Of a stretch of 64,000 bases of DNA, positions 23,508 through 35,381 are shown one piece after another. The notes below the pieces were generated by a model, which saw only the letters and a list, made by a program, of their open reading frames with translations, searched no databases and had not been told where the DNA came from. How positions within the stretch are numbered: the stretch's first letter is position 1; the number at the start of each line of letters is the position of its first letter. The translations under genes and the position numbers were made by a program. Source of the stretch: Fomes fomentarius (lineage: Eukaryota > Basidiomycota > Agaricomycetes > Polyporales > Polyporaceae). The stretch spans positions 930,001 to 994,000 of the forward strand of contig JABYQN010000008.1 of assembly GCA_022606135.1 (NCBI GenBank), written 5' to 3'.

Positions 23508-25579
23508 CTATTGCCCACGGGCATGAGCCAATATAAGCTCTTCGGCTGCGACAGAACGGGGCTTTATCGTGCAGCGACAGTCCGCTGGATACCTATGAAA
23601 GAGACGTATCAGCATCACTTCGTGGGATAACGCGGTGATAAGATAGATAATCACGAGAGGAACCCGTCTGTAGCCTCGGGTACAATTCGGATGGGCTGGC
23701 CGTGCTCATCAAGGGGAGGTGTGATATCGAAGACATGAATTACAGACGCGAGGTTGATCAGCATCGCCCCCTCAGCGAAGTGTCGCCCTGGACAAAGCCT
23801 CCTCGCATGGTTCAGTGAATGTGGATGAGAGGCGAGGGACCACCGTCACCTTCTTCCGAACCCGAAGACGTACTTGGCGGGGTCGCGCACGTTTGGGTCG
23901 AGCTGACCATCCTTGATGAAGCGGCCGGGATCGAACTCATCCGGATTCTCGTATACTTCGGGGTCGTGCATGCAAGCCCTACGAGTGTGTTCGTCAGATG
24001 TCCATCCGCGTGGTTGGGATGGCACGCACCAGATATTGGGGAGCAGCACAGTGCCTGCTGGTATAAAGTATCCATGAAGTTCGTCATCGGCGATGGTAGC
24101 ATGAGGGAGGCCAAACGGAGCGACATTGTGCCATCGCATGGATTCCTTTACCACTGCTCTTAGATATACGAGCGAGTCGAGGTCCGAGAAGTCTGGCATC
24201 CGACGGGAGTCCACAACAGCATCTAGTTCTGCTCGCGCTTTCTTGAGCACCTCAGGATATAGCGATAACGCAAGAAATGTTGCTTGCGTGATCGAGAACG
24301 TCTGAGCAAACAGTGAGTCTCAGAACTTCCAGGGAAGGTATTTCACCCACCGTATCAGAGCCCCCTATATGTAAGTAGGTGGTAGTGAGCATACACTCTA
24401 CTAGCGATGCTCTCATGCTCACCTTCAATCGTCGCCAGCCCCACGTTCTTCACCACATCTTCCCATTCTTGTGCATTTAACTCTTGTGGCTTGAAGCCGG
24501 AAAGGAGGCGTCCCACTATGGAGTAATTGTCGCCTCTTTCCTATACATGTTCATAATCAGAATCGGTTAGCTCGCGGCTAAGATGAAATTCCATTCCGTT
24601 CACCATATTGCATTTCACATGATCAATAGGACTACTGCGCAAGCTATCAGATGCCGCCTTCCATTCATGGAATTGGTTCAGGAAGCCTGCACCAGGTGAC
24701 CAGGCGGGGATATGTCGCAGAAACGGGAAGAATTCGACAAGAAACTTGCCCGCAACTAGACCCTGAACCACGCCCTCAAGTGTTGTTTGAACGAGGGCAA
24801 TGTATTTGTCGTCCTCGCCCACAACATCGATGTCGTAGAGAAGCTTCATTATTGTCGCAAAGAAAGTGCTATGTGTGAGTCAATACTACGATGTACCATT
24901 GAGTCGCAAAGAGGCACTCACTAGCGGATGTGATCAACTAAGCGCGATGGGTCCTGCAGGAGCTTGAGCAGGAATTGGTGTGCCATAGCACGTTGCACCG
25001 GCTGGTACTCGATGATCGCGCGCGGGGTGAAGTGTTGCCAGAACGCCCGTCTGTGATGCCTCCAACTCGGTCCGTATGTCTGAAAGCCAAAATTACGGTC
25101 GACGCCCGTCCTAATCACGCTCAACGTCAGCTACAGTTCTTCGATATTCTCAGATGTAGCAACTGACAGTTCGGTTAGTGCATTCATCTTGCGAGCCGCA
25201 GTATTCCCCGACTGCTTGTCTAGGAAGTCGAAGATCACGTCGGAGCTGCCGAGGACGACATAAGATTGTCCGAAAGACCTGAAGTGAAGTATGTCTCCTG
25301 CAGCAGTGAACCACGGAAATGAGTCGCTGTCACCGAGCCCCAACGCTGGGAATACTTACCATACTTGACGCATAGGTCCCGACATGCTACCCATGGCTTC
25401 GATTTCGGCATGTTCATTACGTTCCCAAGCAGGGGAAGAGGGTTCGGCCCCGGAGGAAGAGGCCGACCTCGTGTACGACTTCTCCAATCGACGACTGAGC
25501 GGACATAGAGGAAGACGAGCAACGAAAGGAGGAACGCTGAGATGAGGACAAGAGGAGCCGCCGCGTCCACCGTGGCCAT
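23508..25579 (-). CDS. Cytochrome P450 (group 2)
   Basis: Complete P450 with the group 2 plan. Anchor (MATVDAAAPLVLISAFLLS), PLPPGPNPLPLLGN, and a long exon at about 24600-24850 (GKFLVEFFPFLRHIPAW). A 14-nt I-helix exon (GGSDT) lies near 24350-24366, then KESMRW near 24140 and a PERF-position motif that reads DPGRF instead of xPERF. The haem loop FGFGRR / LCPGRHFAEGAML is interrupted by an intron whose acceptor must be the second AG (gaggag) to keep frame. The last exon RYPADCRCTIKPRS ends at TAG, 23508. Start: an upstream ATG at 25618 is in frame, but the TATA element ends only 7 nt above it, so the ATG at 25579 is preferred. Confidence 0.9.
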
Positions 25580-25624
25580 AGTCAGCTGCCAGGTGTCTGT
25601 ATCTCTTTCTTGCGACATAGAGGT

Positions 25625-25632
25625 CTTATAAC
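25625..25632 (-). promoter_or_regulatory. TATA box deciding the start of P450 23508-25579
   Basis: GTTATAAG on the minus strand. It lies about 46 nt above the ATG at 25579, matching the spacing of neighbouring paralogs, but 7 nt above the alternative ATG at 25618. Confidence 0.5.
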
Positions 25633-26219
25633 GACGTGGAGGAAGAGCGGCCTGCCCAAAAAGACATCACGCTTGCGATAAGTAGAGGCGCCGAGGAGGA
25701 CATATGTCAGTCAAAAACGGCATGAGCGGTGATACCCGCAGAGGAAGGTTCAACATGGGAGCAAGCCGCCCACCGAAGTCTGATGTTCCTCACGCCGGGG
25801 TGAAACGCAGAGAGAACAACGCATCAGATGCCGATCTTCTCAACTCCATAGGGTAATCCTGACAAACGCCATCTGGTGATGTACAAAATCCACCCGTAAG
25901 CCACGAACTACACTCACCTGGAGATCGTTGCAGAATGCCCATGGAGTTGTCTCGCAAAAACGATAGAGCCCAACTCAGAAACCGACCCCGCCCGTGGGCA
26001 GACAACGCTACGAGCGCATAATTCTGATTCCCAAAGGAATCGTCAATTTGTAGGGAAGTACGCGTATGCAACTCGTAGAATCACGGAGCAATGGCATATT
26101 TCTCAGGATTGACGGACCGTCTGGGCACAGTATGTAGACTGTTCGCCTGAATAGCCAACCAAGTGCCTATTATCGAAGGAGAAGAAGAATGATGAGTTCT
26201 ACCCACGAGCACGGGCCAA
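25633..26219. other. Intergenic
   Basis: A 93-codon minus-strand frame at 25790-26071 has no recognisable motif. Nothing else supported. Confidence 0.45.
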
Positions 26220-26570
26220 TCATAAACTCTTCTGCTTCAACAGAAAAAGCTTCAAGGACTGGGCAGGGGCAGTCGGGGCCGGATACCCAGAGCTCAAGGA
26301 TTTAGTCTTATCAATTTGGCGCACTGAGATAAAGATACTCACAAGAGAAACCTTCAGGTACAAATCGTATACTCTGCCATGTTCGTCTAGATGTCGAAGG
26401 TGAAATTGATCGTGGGACATCATTCAACTTCCTTCGTGAATGTCGTCCTGGGCAGATCTTACCGCGTGATTTTGATAATTATAGAAGATGAAACATAAAC
26501 AGTCACCTCTTTCCGAGCCCGAAGACATACTTGGCCGTGTCAAGCTTTCTGCTTCGAACGAACCACAAAT
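26220..26570 (-). pseudogene. Cytochrome P450 C-terminal relic
   Basis: Three collinear remnants of a group 2 P450 3' end survive. DTAKYVFGLGKR followed by a splice donor is at about 26508-26550. LDEHGRVYDLYLK is at about 26350-26390. GYPAPTAPAQSLKLFLLK, matching the YPxDCRCTI last exon of paralogs, is at about 26230-26285. The cysteine-containing CxG segment is absent. All upstream exons are gone or unrecognisable. Confidence 0.7.
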
Positions 26571-26868
26571 GAACGTGCAGCCGAAATTTGCAGCCATCCA
26601 TACCGGAGCCCGAAAATTAGAGTGGAGAAGGCCGCTGATTGCGTAGCTGGAGTGTCGGAGCTTCAATGTCTGAAGGCGGAGACTCGGGGCCGAAAGCCGA
26701 GCTACGAGACCTTTCTCCCCGAAAAGACAGGCCTTTCGCTTTGCACGCCATTTGCGTGATGACTGACGACTTTAGTTTGCTGAGGTAACCTCTGGCAGGA
26801 ATTATATCAAATGATGTGTTGGATAGAGTGTTTGGCCCAACCTCGCACTCATTGTAACCCGTCGGCAG

Positions 26869-28423
26869 ATGAGAATGGCAGTCAACACCCCTGCCAAACC
26901 GCTCAACGTAGCCATCGTTGGGGGTGGGTAAGTCAAGATTAAGGAAAAGCAACCTCTCGTTCTTGGTTGACCACTGCTTACAGACCAGGAGGGTTAGCTA
27001 CGGCCATCGCGCTCTCTCGAGTCCCCAACATTCGCGCAACAATCTACGAGCAAGCCAAAGTTCTCCGGGAAGTCGGTGCAGGGATTAGCATCGGGCAGAA
27101 TACGTGGAACGTCTTGGAGTTGCTCGGGGTAGCCGATTCCTTGACCAGCGGGCACCCAACAAATACTGTCTTGGAGCTGTACGTGTTCACCTAGTCGCGT
27201 GTGCAGAGGAAGTCCCTGATTCGAGCTTCTCAAGGAATGGCACATCCGGGAAAGAACTACGCCGTACAGAGAGAGAACCGCAACCAGGAAAGCGGCCAGC
27301 AATCCGAACTCAGCGCACGAAGTTGCAATCAGCACTGCTCGCCCACGTGCCAGAGGGTATCATCCAACTCTCCAAGAAACTACAGCGCGTGGTAGATAAG
27401 GGGAAGAGTGGTGTCGACTTATTCTTCGAGGATGGAACGTCTGTCACAGCGGACCTGGTGATCGGGGCCGACGGAATCCGCTCTGTAAGTACAACAGAGA
27501 TGTCTCAAGGATCTCATTCTCCAGCTTAGCCATGATAACACAGGTCGTCAGGGATGCCGCTTGGCCGGACTATGAGATCAAGTTCACTGGGACGACGATG
27601 TGAAGCAGTTCACTTATTTTGCGCATCCTGGCTGACATGACCGTCGTGCATAGCTGGCGGACGTTGCTCACATGGGACGAGGTTAAGGACCTAGACCCCC
27701 GCTTCAAGATCACAGCTTGGTGGCATAGCCCAACCACCCACGTTTACTTCTCACTAGTAGGTGCAGGCCTTTGGGAAATCGCAGCGAGAGCTTGGCAAGA
27801 TCCGGCCATTCATAGCGCGAGCAAAGTCAGTTGGGGCACTCCAGTGGCCAACGAGCACGTGGAGTCTCATTTCAAGGTATCAGTACATCGGTTGTGTTTC
27901 TCTGAACCGTCGGAAGCATTTTGAGCATGACATCATACAGGAGTATCTCCCGCAGATACGGGAAGCTCTAGCTAGAGTCCCTCAGGGCGGTTGGCGCGAG
28001 TTCGCAGCCTTCGCCGGGCCGGAATTAGCCCAACTGACAGCATGGGACAACAAAGTTGTCCTAGTCGGCGACTCCTCGCATGCTCTGTCAGGAGCCTTTG
28101 GTTCGGGAGCGGGTTTTGCCATGGAGGATGGATGGGTACTCGCTCAGGTACTGGCGCTTTTTGGGAACGATACTAGCAAGGCCCTGCCACTCTTCGATGC
28201 TATTCGTCTCCCCTACTACGCGCGGATGTACGCGCACCTCGATGCTCAAAGCAAGAAGCGCGCGGAGAAGCTCAAGGCGATACCCAATCCTTCCTTTGAC
28301 CAGCGCGTCGAAAATAAGCTCATAACCGGCGGAGGAGTAGATATGTCATGGATCTATTCGAACCACATCGGGAGGGTTTGGGAGGAAGTGATATCTAGAC
28401 AGCCCAGTGTGCAGACGGCGTAA
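26869..28423 (+). CDS. FAD-dependent monooxygenase (salicylate hydroxylase-like)
   Basis: Class A flavoprotein hydroxylase that would use NAD(P)H and O2 to hydroxylate an aromatic or polyketide-like substrate. Six exons: 26869-26927, 26984-27178, 27226-27484, 27544-27599, 27654-27876 and 27941-28423 (1275 nt, 424 aa). The N-terminal Rossmann GxGxxG (VAIVGGGPGGLATAIALSR) is split by intron 1. An LVIGADGIRS segment (the DG motif) follows at about residue 165, then GDSSHALSGAFGSGAGFAMED (the second FAD motif, GD) at about residue 300. Exon 3 must start at 27226 (after tcgag) to stay in frame. It is convergent with the P450 at 28517-30618, with 93 nt between stop codons. A relic of its 3' end sits beside the P450 sister copy at 44.2 kb, so the two were duplicated together. 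Confidence 0.9.
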
Positions 28424-28516
28424 CCTGGTTTGCCATCATTCTTCTGCTCAATCACGATGAATTGGCCTATACGGTCTAGACGATATAGAAACACTCATAG
28501 AGAACGTTGAAATAGA

Positions 28517-30618
28517 CTATTTCGCTCCAGAACCAGCATCGGCCTCACCGGCATGCGCCAATATCAGAGCCTCTGTAACTAGGGACCGAGGCGTGATCGT
28601 GCAGCGACAGTCCTTGGGATATCTGAAAAATGAAGTCGAAACACTGATCCACCGGCCACTAATAAATGACTCACGCAAGCAATCCATCTGTAGTGTCGTA
28701 CACGATTCTGATAGGTCGACCGTATTCGTCGAGCGGAGGCGTGATATCGAAGACGTGGATCAGAGAGGCGAGCGTGATGAACAGCCCCACCTCGCCATAG
28801 TGCTGTCCAGGGCAGAGTCTGGACGGACAAGTTTACAACCCAGTTCCTTAGTCAGCCAGGGCCGAGAGGAATATTGATGGGCTCACCTCCGTCCGAACCC
28901 AAAGATATACTTCGCGGGGTCGCGCATGTCCGAATTGATTCTTCCATCCTTCAAGAAGCGCTCCGGGCGAAACTCGTCCGGGTTCTCATATACCTCTGGA
29001 TCGTGCATGCAGGCCCTTCACAGTATAACAGTGAGTGTGAGGCAGAGGCTCGACATAGCACAACGCACCATATATTTGGCAATAACAGTGTTCCAGCGGG
29101 GATAAAGAACCCGTGAAGCTCGTCATCGGCCGTGGTTGCGTGAGGCAGACCCAGAGGGACGGGATTGTGCCATCGCATGGCTTCTTTTATGAGAGCCTGG
29201 AGATACACGAGCGAGTCGAAGTCAGAGAAGTCAGTCATCCGATTGGGACCAACGACAGCGTTGAGCTCGGATTGTGCCTTCTTGAGTGCGTCTGGGTAGA
29301 GCGACAGTGCCAAGATCGCAGCCTGAGTAATTGAGTACGTCTGCGGGGATAGTCAGTGGTCTGAGAGCGCTATACTGCGAAACACATCAAGGCTCACTCA
29401 CTGTGTCAGACCCCCCTGCGAGGAAATAGATCAGACTGTGTTAGTACAGATGGTGGCGCAGGACCTGCGCGCGCACTCACCTTGGAAGCTCGTGAGCGCG
29501 ACGTTCTTCGCCATGTCTTCCCTCTCTTCCTCCGTGCACAGCTTCACATTAGAGTCCGTAAGAATACGACTGGATATGCATTCGTCGCCATCGATCTGTT
29601 GCGTTGTCATGAGCGCGACAAACGTGGCAATTGCCACAGTAGTCACTCACCATATTCCGCTTCATGTGTTTGAAAGGCATGTCTCGCAAAGCTTTTATGA
29701 GCACTCGCCACTCAGCAAACTGCTTTTGAAACCCAGCATCAGGGACCCATGATGGGACGTATCGGAGGAACGGGAAGCGCTCAACGAGGAATTTCCCAGG
29801 GGCCACTGATTGCGGTCGAGCGTCTTTTCGACGAGCACAAAGTACTGATCCCCTTCGTCCACAACATCGATGTTATAGAGTGTCTTCATCAGCGTCGCAG
29901 AGAACGTGCTGTACAAATCATGAGTTCTTTTTCAAGGGGTGCAATCGAAGACTGACAAACGAATATGATCTATGAGGCGCGAAGGATCCTGCAGAAGTTT
30001 CAAGAGGAACTTGTGCGCCATAGCACGCTGGACTGGTTGGTATTGAATAGCCGCGCGGGGTGCAAAGTGCTGCCAGAACGCGCGTCGATTTTGCCTCCAC
30101 CTTGTTCCATACGGGTAGACCCCGATGGTGCCGTCGTTCCCCGTGCTACAAGACTCGGATGTAGATTCAGCCCGACACGTCAAGGAGCCATAATGAGCAC
30201 CCACAGCTTCATAGTTGCAGACAACCTGCGGTCAGAGGTATTCGACGACCGCTGATCGAGGTACTCGAAAATGACATCAGAGCTTCCAAGGACGACGATC
30301 GACTGCCCCATGACTCGGAAGTGGAGGATAACGCCTGCATGATACAGCCAAGTCAGAGTGAACGTATCGCATTGACTAGAGATTGCGGCGATGCATACCA
30401 TACTTCGTGCACAAGTCTCGATATGCGACCCATAGTTTGAATTGGGACGATGGAGAGTTGAACAGATTCCCGAAGAAGAGCAGAGGCTTTGGTCCAGGAG
30501 GTAGGGGGCGGCCGCGAGAGCGCATCCGCCATGATACGAGTGAGTGGATGTAGGCGACTGCGAGGAGGGCGAACGAGATCGTTGCAAGCACGGAGGTGAT
30601 GTTACCGACGGAGTCCAT
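28517..30618 (-). pseudogene. Cytochrome P450 (group 2), frameshifted by a 7-nt deletion
   Basis: Nearly identical to the intact gene at 42069-44194, with the same exons, but exon 4 is broken. After the codons for VEKTLD the intact copy has 19 nt before CCCCTGGGAAATTC, while this copy has 12 nt (around 29800-29815). The frame therefore shifts before GKFLVERFPFLRYVPSW, and no splice pair nearby obviously repairs it. Everything else is preserved: PLPPGPKPLLFFGN, the 14-nt GGSDT exon, KEAMRW, FRPERF, FGFGRR / LCPGQHYGEVGLF, and the end RYPKDCRCTI up to TAG at 28517. The few other differences suggest recent inactivation, or a sequencing error. If an unseen splice restores the frame it would be a functional P450. 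Confidence 0.75.
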
Positions 30619-31797
30619 GGTGACGTTCTCGACGCGGGAGATGTCTGGGGAAGTCGACGGAATGCGAAGATTTTATTGTCTGCATGGCAAGCGCGTGCTG
30701 CCAAGTACGGGTACAGGTAACCTACATTGGTGTAGTTGCGGATGACTTTCGGAATATAGGGTGCGAGATTCACGCATCATGTGGCTGCCCGAATCGGCCC
30801 AATTACTTGTGCAATGCATGAGCGTCGACGCATGTCGACCCTGAGCTTCCTTACATAGGGATACATAGGCTTCGGCGCAGTTGAACCTCCGATTGTGACG
30901 CATATACTTCGATTCTTGTGAATGTACCTTTGAGCGGAGCGCAACACAAGTTTCAGTGCACGCGACGATGATCATGATGCTCCTATAATAGTGCGTGATG
31001 TGAGCTCGCTAACATTCCTTAGCCTGAAGATGATTGTTTGCAATAGGAATTGCACGAGGGACAAAGGAAGGTTTATACGCCAGCGCGATCGCAACCCGTT
31101 TTGATTCCATGCGGCTGAATGACGATTGAACGGCATTAATCGCGGGGGGCAAGCTAGTCCGTTGTCTAGGGCATGGATTGGAGAGCCACCTTCGATATCC
31201 TTCGTGTTCGGGTCCTAAGCGCGCACAAAAAAGGATATGATACAGTCCCCACCGATTTCCTGCACGTATCCTTCGGTCGGGCAAGGAGCCTTTGTTCGAC
31301 GTCCGAGTGATTGCCACGTCTAGAACCAACAATGCTCGTATGGTTCAGACGATTTCCATCCACTGAGAATCGCATGTCCGTTCTTGCCTCTTCCAATGCC
31401 GTACCATAGTAGGGATGTTGGAAGACTCGCCTGAGGTGGAGACGTGTCGCTTGTAGTATGTGATGGCATACCCTGCCGGGATAAGGTACGGTCAGCCTGC
31501 GTCTTTCGATAGTAGCAACTCAGAGGCTTTAAGGGCATCCGCCTTGTGCTTCGTAGCCATGCAAGCTGAATGAAGGAGTACTTTTGAGTCTGATCAAGCA
31601 ACGTGTCACTTGAAGTTGAACAACGACGACGTATGTTTGTTTCGTTCAGGAGTCACATGCGTTCCACATAGTCACGGCCGGGGAAGTCCTGTCACGGCAG
31701 TGTAGGCGCCTATTCACTGCAGACCTCCTGGCAGAACTCCGCCGCCGGGACCGCTGTTGAGCTCTTAGTATTATCTACCTCGCGCAACATCAGCAGC
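30619..31797. other. Intergenic
   Basis: The first ~110 nt (30619-30730) are homologous to the region upstream of the P450 at 42069. The remainder shows nothing recognisable. Confidence 0.5.
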
Positions 31798-33012
31798 ATG
31801 GTATGTACAGAATGGGTACTTCTCTGCATAGCCACTAACATTGTTGCAGGCTCGAAATGAGGAAAAAGCGCAATCAATGCTCTACCGTTTTCGGGAGGCT
31901 CAGGCTGCGGAGCTGGGGTTAGGGACCCGGAGCGATCGCAGACCGCGCATGGCGAGCGCATGCAAGAGCTTACGCGACTGTGAGAGATGGAGAGGGGAGA
32001 TATTGCGCGAGATAAGCAGGAAAGTGTCGAAAATCCAGGATTGTGCGTGACTGCTTTTTGTCTGCTTCTTTTCCTCGCCTCACCCCCCTTGTGCGCGTGC
32101 CACGCAGCTGGCCTGACCGACTACGAAGTGCGCGACCTCAATGACGAGATCAACCGACTGCTGCGGGAGAAGCGACATTGGGAGAACCAGATAGTTGCGC
32201 TGGGAGGGGCGAACTATCGTCGAAATGTCGCCATGCTCGATGATGACGGGAAGGAGGTGCCAGGAACAAAGGGCTACAAGTACTTTGGGCGGGCGAAGGA
32301 ACTTCCGGGCGTGAAGGAGCTGTTTACGAGCAAGAAGACGGAAGAGGACGAGGAGAACAAGGTGCACAACTACTACAAGAAGTTCCAGAACCAGGGCCCG
32401 CGTATTTTGGTGACTTGGACGAGGCGGATGGGAAGCTTCTAAAGTTTGAGATGCACGTTGAAGAGGAAGGTACGTTCTCCGCTCTCGACTAACCTCCCAC
32501 CACACTGCGGACATGGCCTTTCCTCCCGCTCTGCTCGTGCCCCCGTTATCGTACGTTGACGGCGTTTTGCTCATTATCCCGATTGCGTAGAATGGGATGA
32601 TGCATACAACCACCTACGTACCGTCCTTGGCCTCTCAACAGACGAGCCTATCCCACGAATACCACGTCCAGCCATACAACACGCAACCATAGCCATCACG
32701 GACGCAAATCAAACAGGTCCACCAGAACCAAAACGAAAGGCGCCGGACGACGACGGCGACATCGAGATGTCCTCAACGCCAACAGAAGTTGCGAAACGCT
32801 CGAAGACCAACGGTGTGGCACCGACAGCAGTACCCGACGCGTCGACGGAGGAGGCAATGTTAGCGCACGCAAAACGCACGGCGGCATATATCCCCATTTT
32901 GTCCCCGGAGATACTCGTGCCGCCGAAGTTGCCGACTCGGGAGGAGATGGAGGCGTATCTGTTGGAGCTGAGGAAGAAGGCACTTGTGGAGGAGTATTTT
33001 GGGAACGAGTGA
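31798..33012 (+). CDS. ISY1: Pre-mRNA-splicing factor ISY1, with apparent 1-nt frameshift
   Basis: Component of the NineTeen complex of the spliceosome, acting in the nucleus. Exons: 31798-31800 (the ATG alone), 31850-32042, 32108-32469 and 32591-33012. The N-terminus ARNEEKAQSMLYRFREAQAA, then SLRDCERWRGEILREIS and LTDYEVRDLNDEINRLLREK, are diagnostic. Acidic and coiled segments follow, and the C-terminal exon contains LPTREEMEAYLLELRKKAL. The summed exons are 980 nt, one short of a multiple of three. At the GGGCCC around 32396-32401 the frame leaves FQNQGP for a wrong frame that stops at 32442, while the expected YFGDLDEADGKLL lies in the next frame. Either one base is missing in this sequence (assembly error in a GC palindrome) or the allele truncates ISY1 at about 170 residues. 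Confidence 0.9.
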
Positions 33013-33399
33013 GCACCTTCGACCTTCTCAGCTTTCGTTCTGCGTGTCCTCGTTTCACAGACCTATGTGTATGGTATGTGTGCAATTTGTACTCTCCCAC
33101 TCGAGCACGAGACGTACTTGAATCATATCAACGCGAGCACGACGTCCAGTTCAGCAAGGTCAGATGGTCGGGAATGTGCGTTCAATCCCCGGAAAGGTGT
33201 ACGCGTTGTGAACGACCTACCTATATCGACCATTCACCTTCTCTCTGGTGAGGTGGGATTGCTTCCATGCCTGCCGCGTTCTGCGATGTCGCATATATAG
33301 TGGAAGATGAGTCAAGGTGCCCTGGATCCACTTCGGTACCATGCCCTCGCCTGCCCACCTCATGTATGTACCCCTTCTGGTGCTGTGGACTTCGATGCT

Positions 33400-34690
33400 C
33401 TATGTGCATTCTACCCTGAAGGGCACATTCGCGCGGTCTTCCACTCCCTCCTAGCCGAAACCCTCTTCCGGTCATCGGTGAGATATACAACGCTCCGAAG
33501 TTCAAGCTAATCAAGATCTTGTACGACATCGATGCGGCCGAAGATAATGACAGATTTATCACCAGCGTTATTCGAGAAGTCGTGCAAGGTCGGAATTGCT
33601 CTGAAAGATGATGAACCGTTTGCGTATACGAAGGCCGCGGTGGTGAGTGAACCCCGCGAACGGCTGACGGCTGGTAGCCATAGTGTCACACCATCAAGAC
33701 GGAAACGAAACAACTCAAAGAGTACTCGGTTAGCAACTGACGGAGCCGTATTAGTCTGACCTTCACAGCTCCGCCCTGGATTGGCGGATAATTGATTAAA
33801 AAAGTTGATGTCATTGCATTGGAAGGCAGGCTCTATAAAGCCAAGAGCCGAACAATCAGACTAACATCCATCTACACCGGTGGCTCTGATATGGTTGGTA
33901 GTCCTTCTTCGTCAAAGTCATGGTGTTAATTTCTGTCCTTCGTAGACGTTTTGAACCCTAGAGTCTGTCTTCTTTGCAATGTCCCTATCTCCTGAGGTCC
34001 TGAAGAAAGCGCACGCCGAGCTCGATGCAGTCGTTGGGCCTCATCGTCTTCCAGACTTGTCAGATCGAGACACTGAACGCAATCATAAAGGAGGCTCTAC
34101 GATGGCATAACGTGGCTCCAATGGCTGTCGCGCACCGCCTCACAATGGACGACGAGTTCCACGGTTGATTTGTTCCCGAGGGCACCATGATCTTTCCGAC
34201 TACATGGTGAGTGAACCCGATTGAAAGTCTCTCACCAGACATCAATACACACGTACTGCCAAGGGCTTGTAAGCACCACCCGGAGGCCTATGAGAATCCG
34301 GACGAGTTCCGTCCTTAGAGATTCATCGTTGATGGAAGGCCTAACACCACTATCCGTGACCCAACCATGTTCGTGTTCCGATTCGGCAGAAGGTGAGCGA
34401 GTCGTCCTGTCTCGTATTGTCAATGTGCATCGATAGTTGCTTTATGACACCAGGATATGCCCTGATAGACACTTCGGACAGGCGTCGCTGTGCATGTTCG
34501 TCGCCTCCATGCTACACGTGTTCGATATCACCCCGCCGCTGGACGAGCACGGCAAACCCATCGCGATTACTCCTGGGACGACCGACGGGATGATATCGTG
34601 CGGGTTGCGGTGGTGCCTTCGCTCTTGGATCTATCGAAGGTATCCCGAAGACGTTCGGTGCACCATCGGTCGGCTCAGGCGAAAGCATTG
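33400..34690 (+). pseudogene. Cytochrome P450 pseudogene with two stops and internal deletion
   Basis: Group 2 P450 remains. The hinge LPLPPSRNPLPVIGEIYNAP (about 33450-33510) runs straight into LIKILYDIDAAEDNDRFI (about 33510-33560), so the exons that normally lie between are missing. The 14-nt exon analogue reads GGSDM near 33880. EVLKKAHAELDAVVGPHRLP, KEALRW and AHRLTMDDEFHG are followed by an in-frame TGA near 34167 and then FVPEGTMIFPTTW. The next exon reads NPDEFRP, TAG (near 34316), RFIVDGRP. The haem region keeps a cysteine (ICPDRHFGQASL), but FGFGRR has become FRFGRR. The last exon, with YPEDVRCTIG, ends by 34690. Non-functional. Confidence 0.88.
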
Positions 34691-35381
34691 ATGCTTGGCC
34701 AGGTGTGAGAGGTGACACGCAGGGTCCCTTCAGGAACTCGCGTGTCGACCGCATCATTATGCTATACTGCGCTTCGGTCTCCCCATACGGTTCCGCCGCT
34801 TTTCTTCTCAGGCTCAAAGCCTACTCAATGGCATGATCATCTTCCGTACAGTCCGGATGATGTTGAGGAGGGCGTCTCTCTCCAGTACACTCTATTCGGC
34901 TTAACGATGATGTTTAAATGACATACTTTCCGTTGTTCCAGCACTTACAGTGCAGCCATGAGTGGCTCCTAGAGATCCACAAGCTGTCACCGGATTTGTA
35001 TAGAGACGTCCGAGTAAGGGTACTTCTTCTCACTTCACACAACAAGGCGCGATGGCGGTCCCACACACCTTCCGCAGGTCATCCGTTGAGAGATTGACGC
35101 ACAGGTGCTCGTCATAACTGTCTAGGAACATGAGTATGGAGACATCATCCAGACATCAGAGCGCCTCCTAGTACGTGGTCATCATCCCACGCGATCACTC
35201 ATACTCGTTCCTACCTATAGATCCAAGTGACACCTAGTCTTTGCTCGCCCAGGGTCATCAGAGCTGCCAAATCGCGCAGGAGATGGGGCGCTTTGCGGAT
35301 ATCATATAAATGACATGGTACACTGGACGGAGCCCTTTTCTTCGAGCGCATCCCAGTAAGCCCTTCAGCCTAAGGATCAAC
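34691..35381. other. Intergenic, possible lost 5' end of phosphatase gene
   Basis: No gene recognised. A secretion signal would be expected upstream of the phosphatase that begins at 35382, but I find no convincing signal-peptide exon. Confidence 0.45.

Noticed and set aside
26424..26666. Separate small gene on the minus strand
   Set aside because: Its recognisable part (TAKYVFGLGKR plus donor) is a remnant of a P450 exon.
27104..27529. Apparent frameshift in the FAD monooxygenase between exons 2 and 3
   Set aside because: Using the acceptor ending at 27225 (tcgag) restores the frame and gives a total divisible by three.
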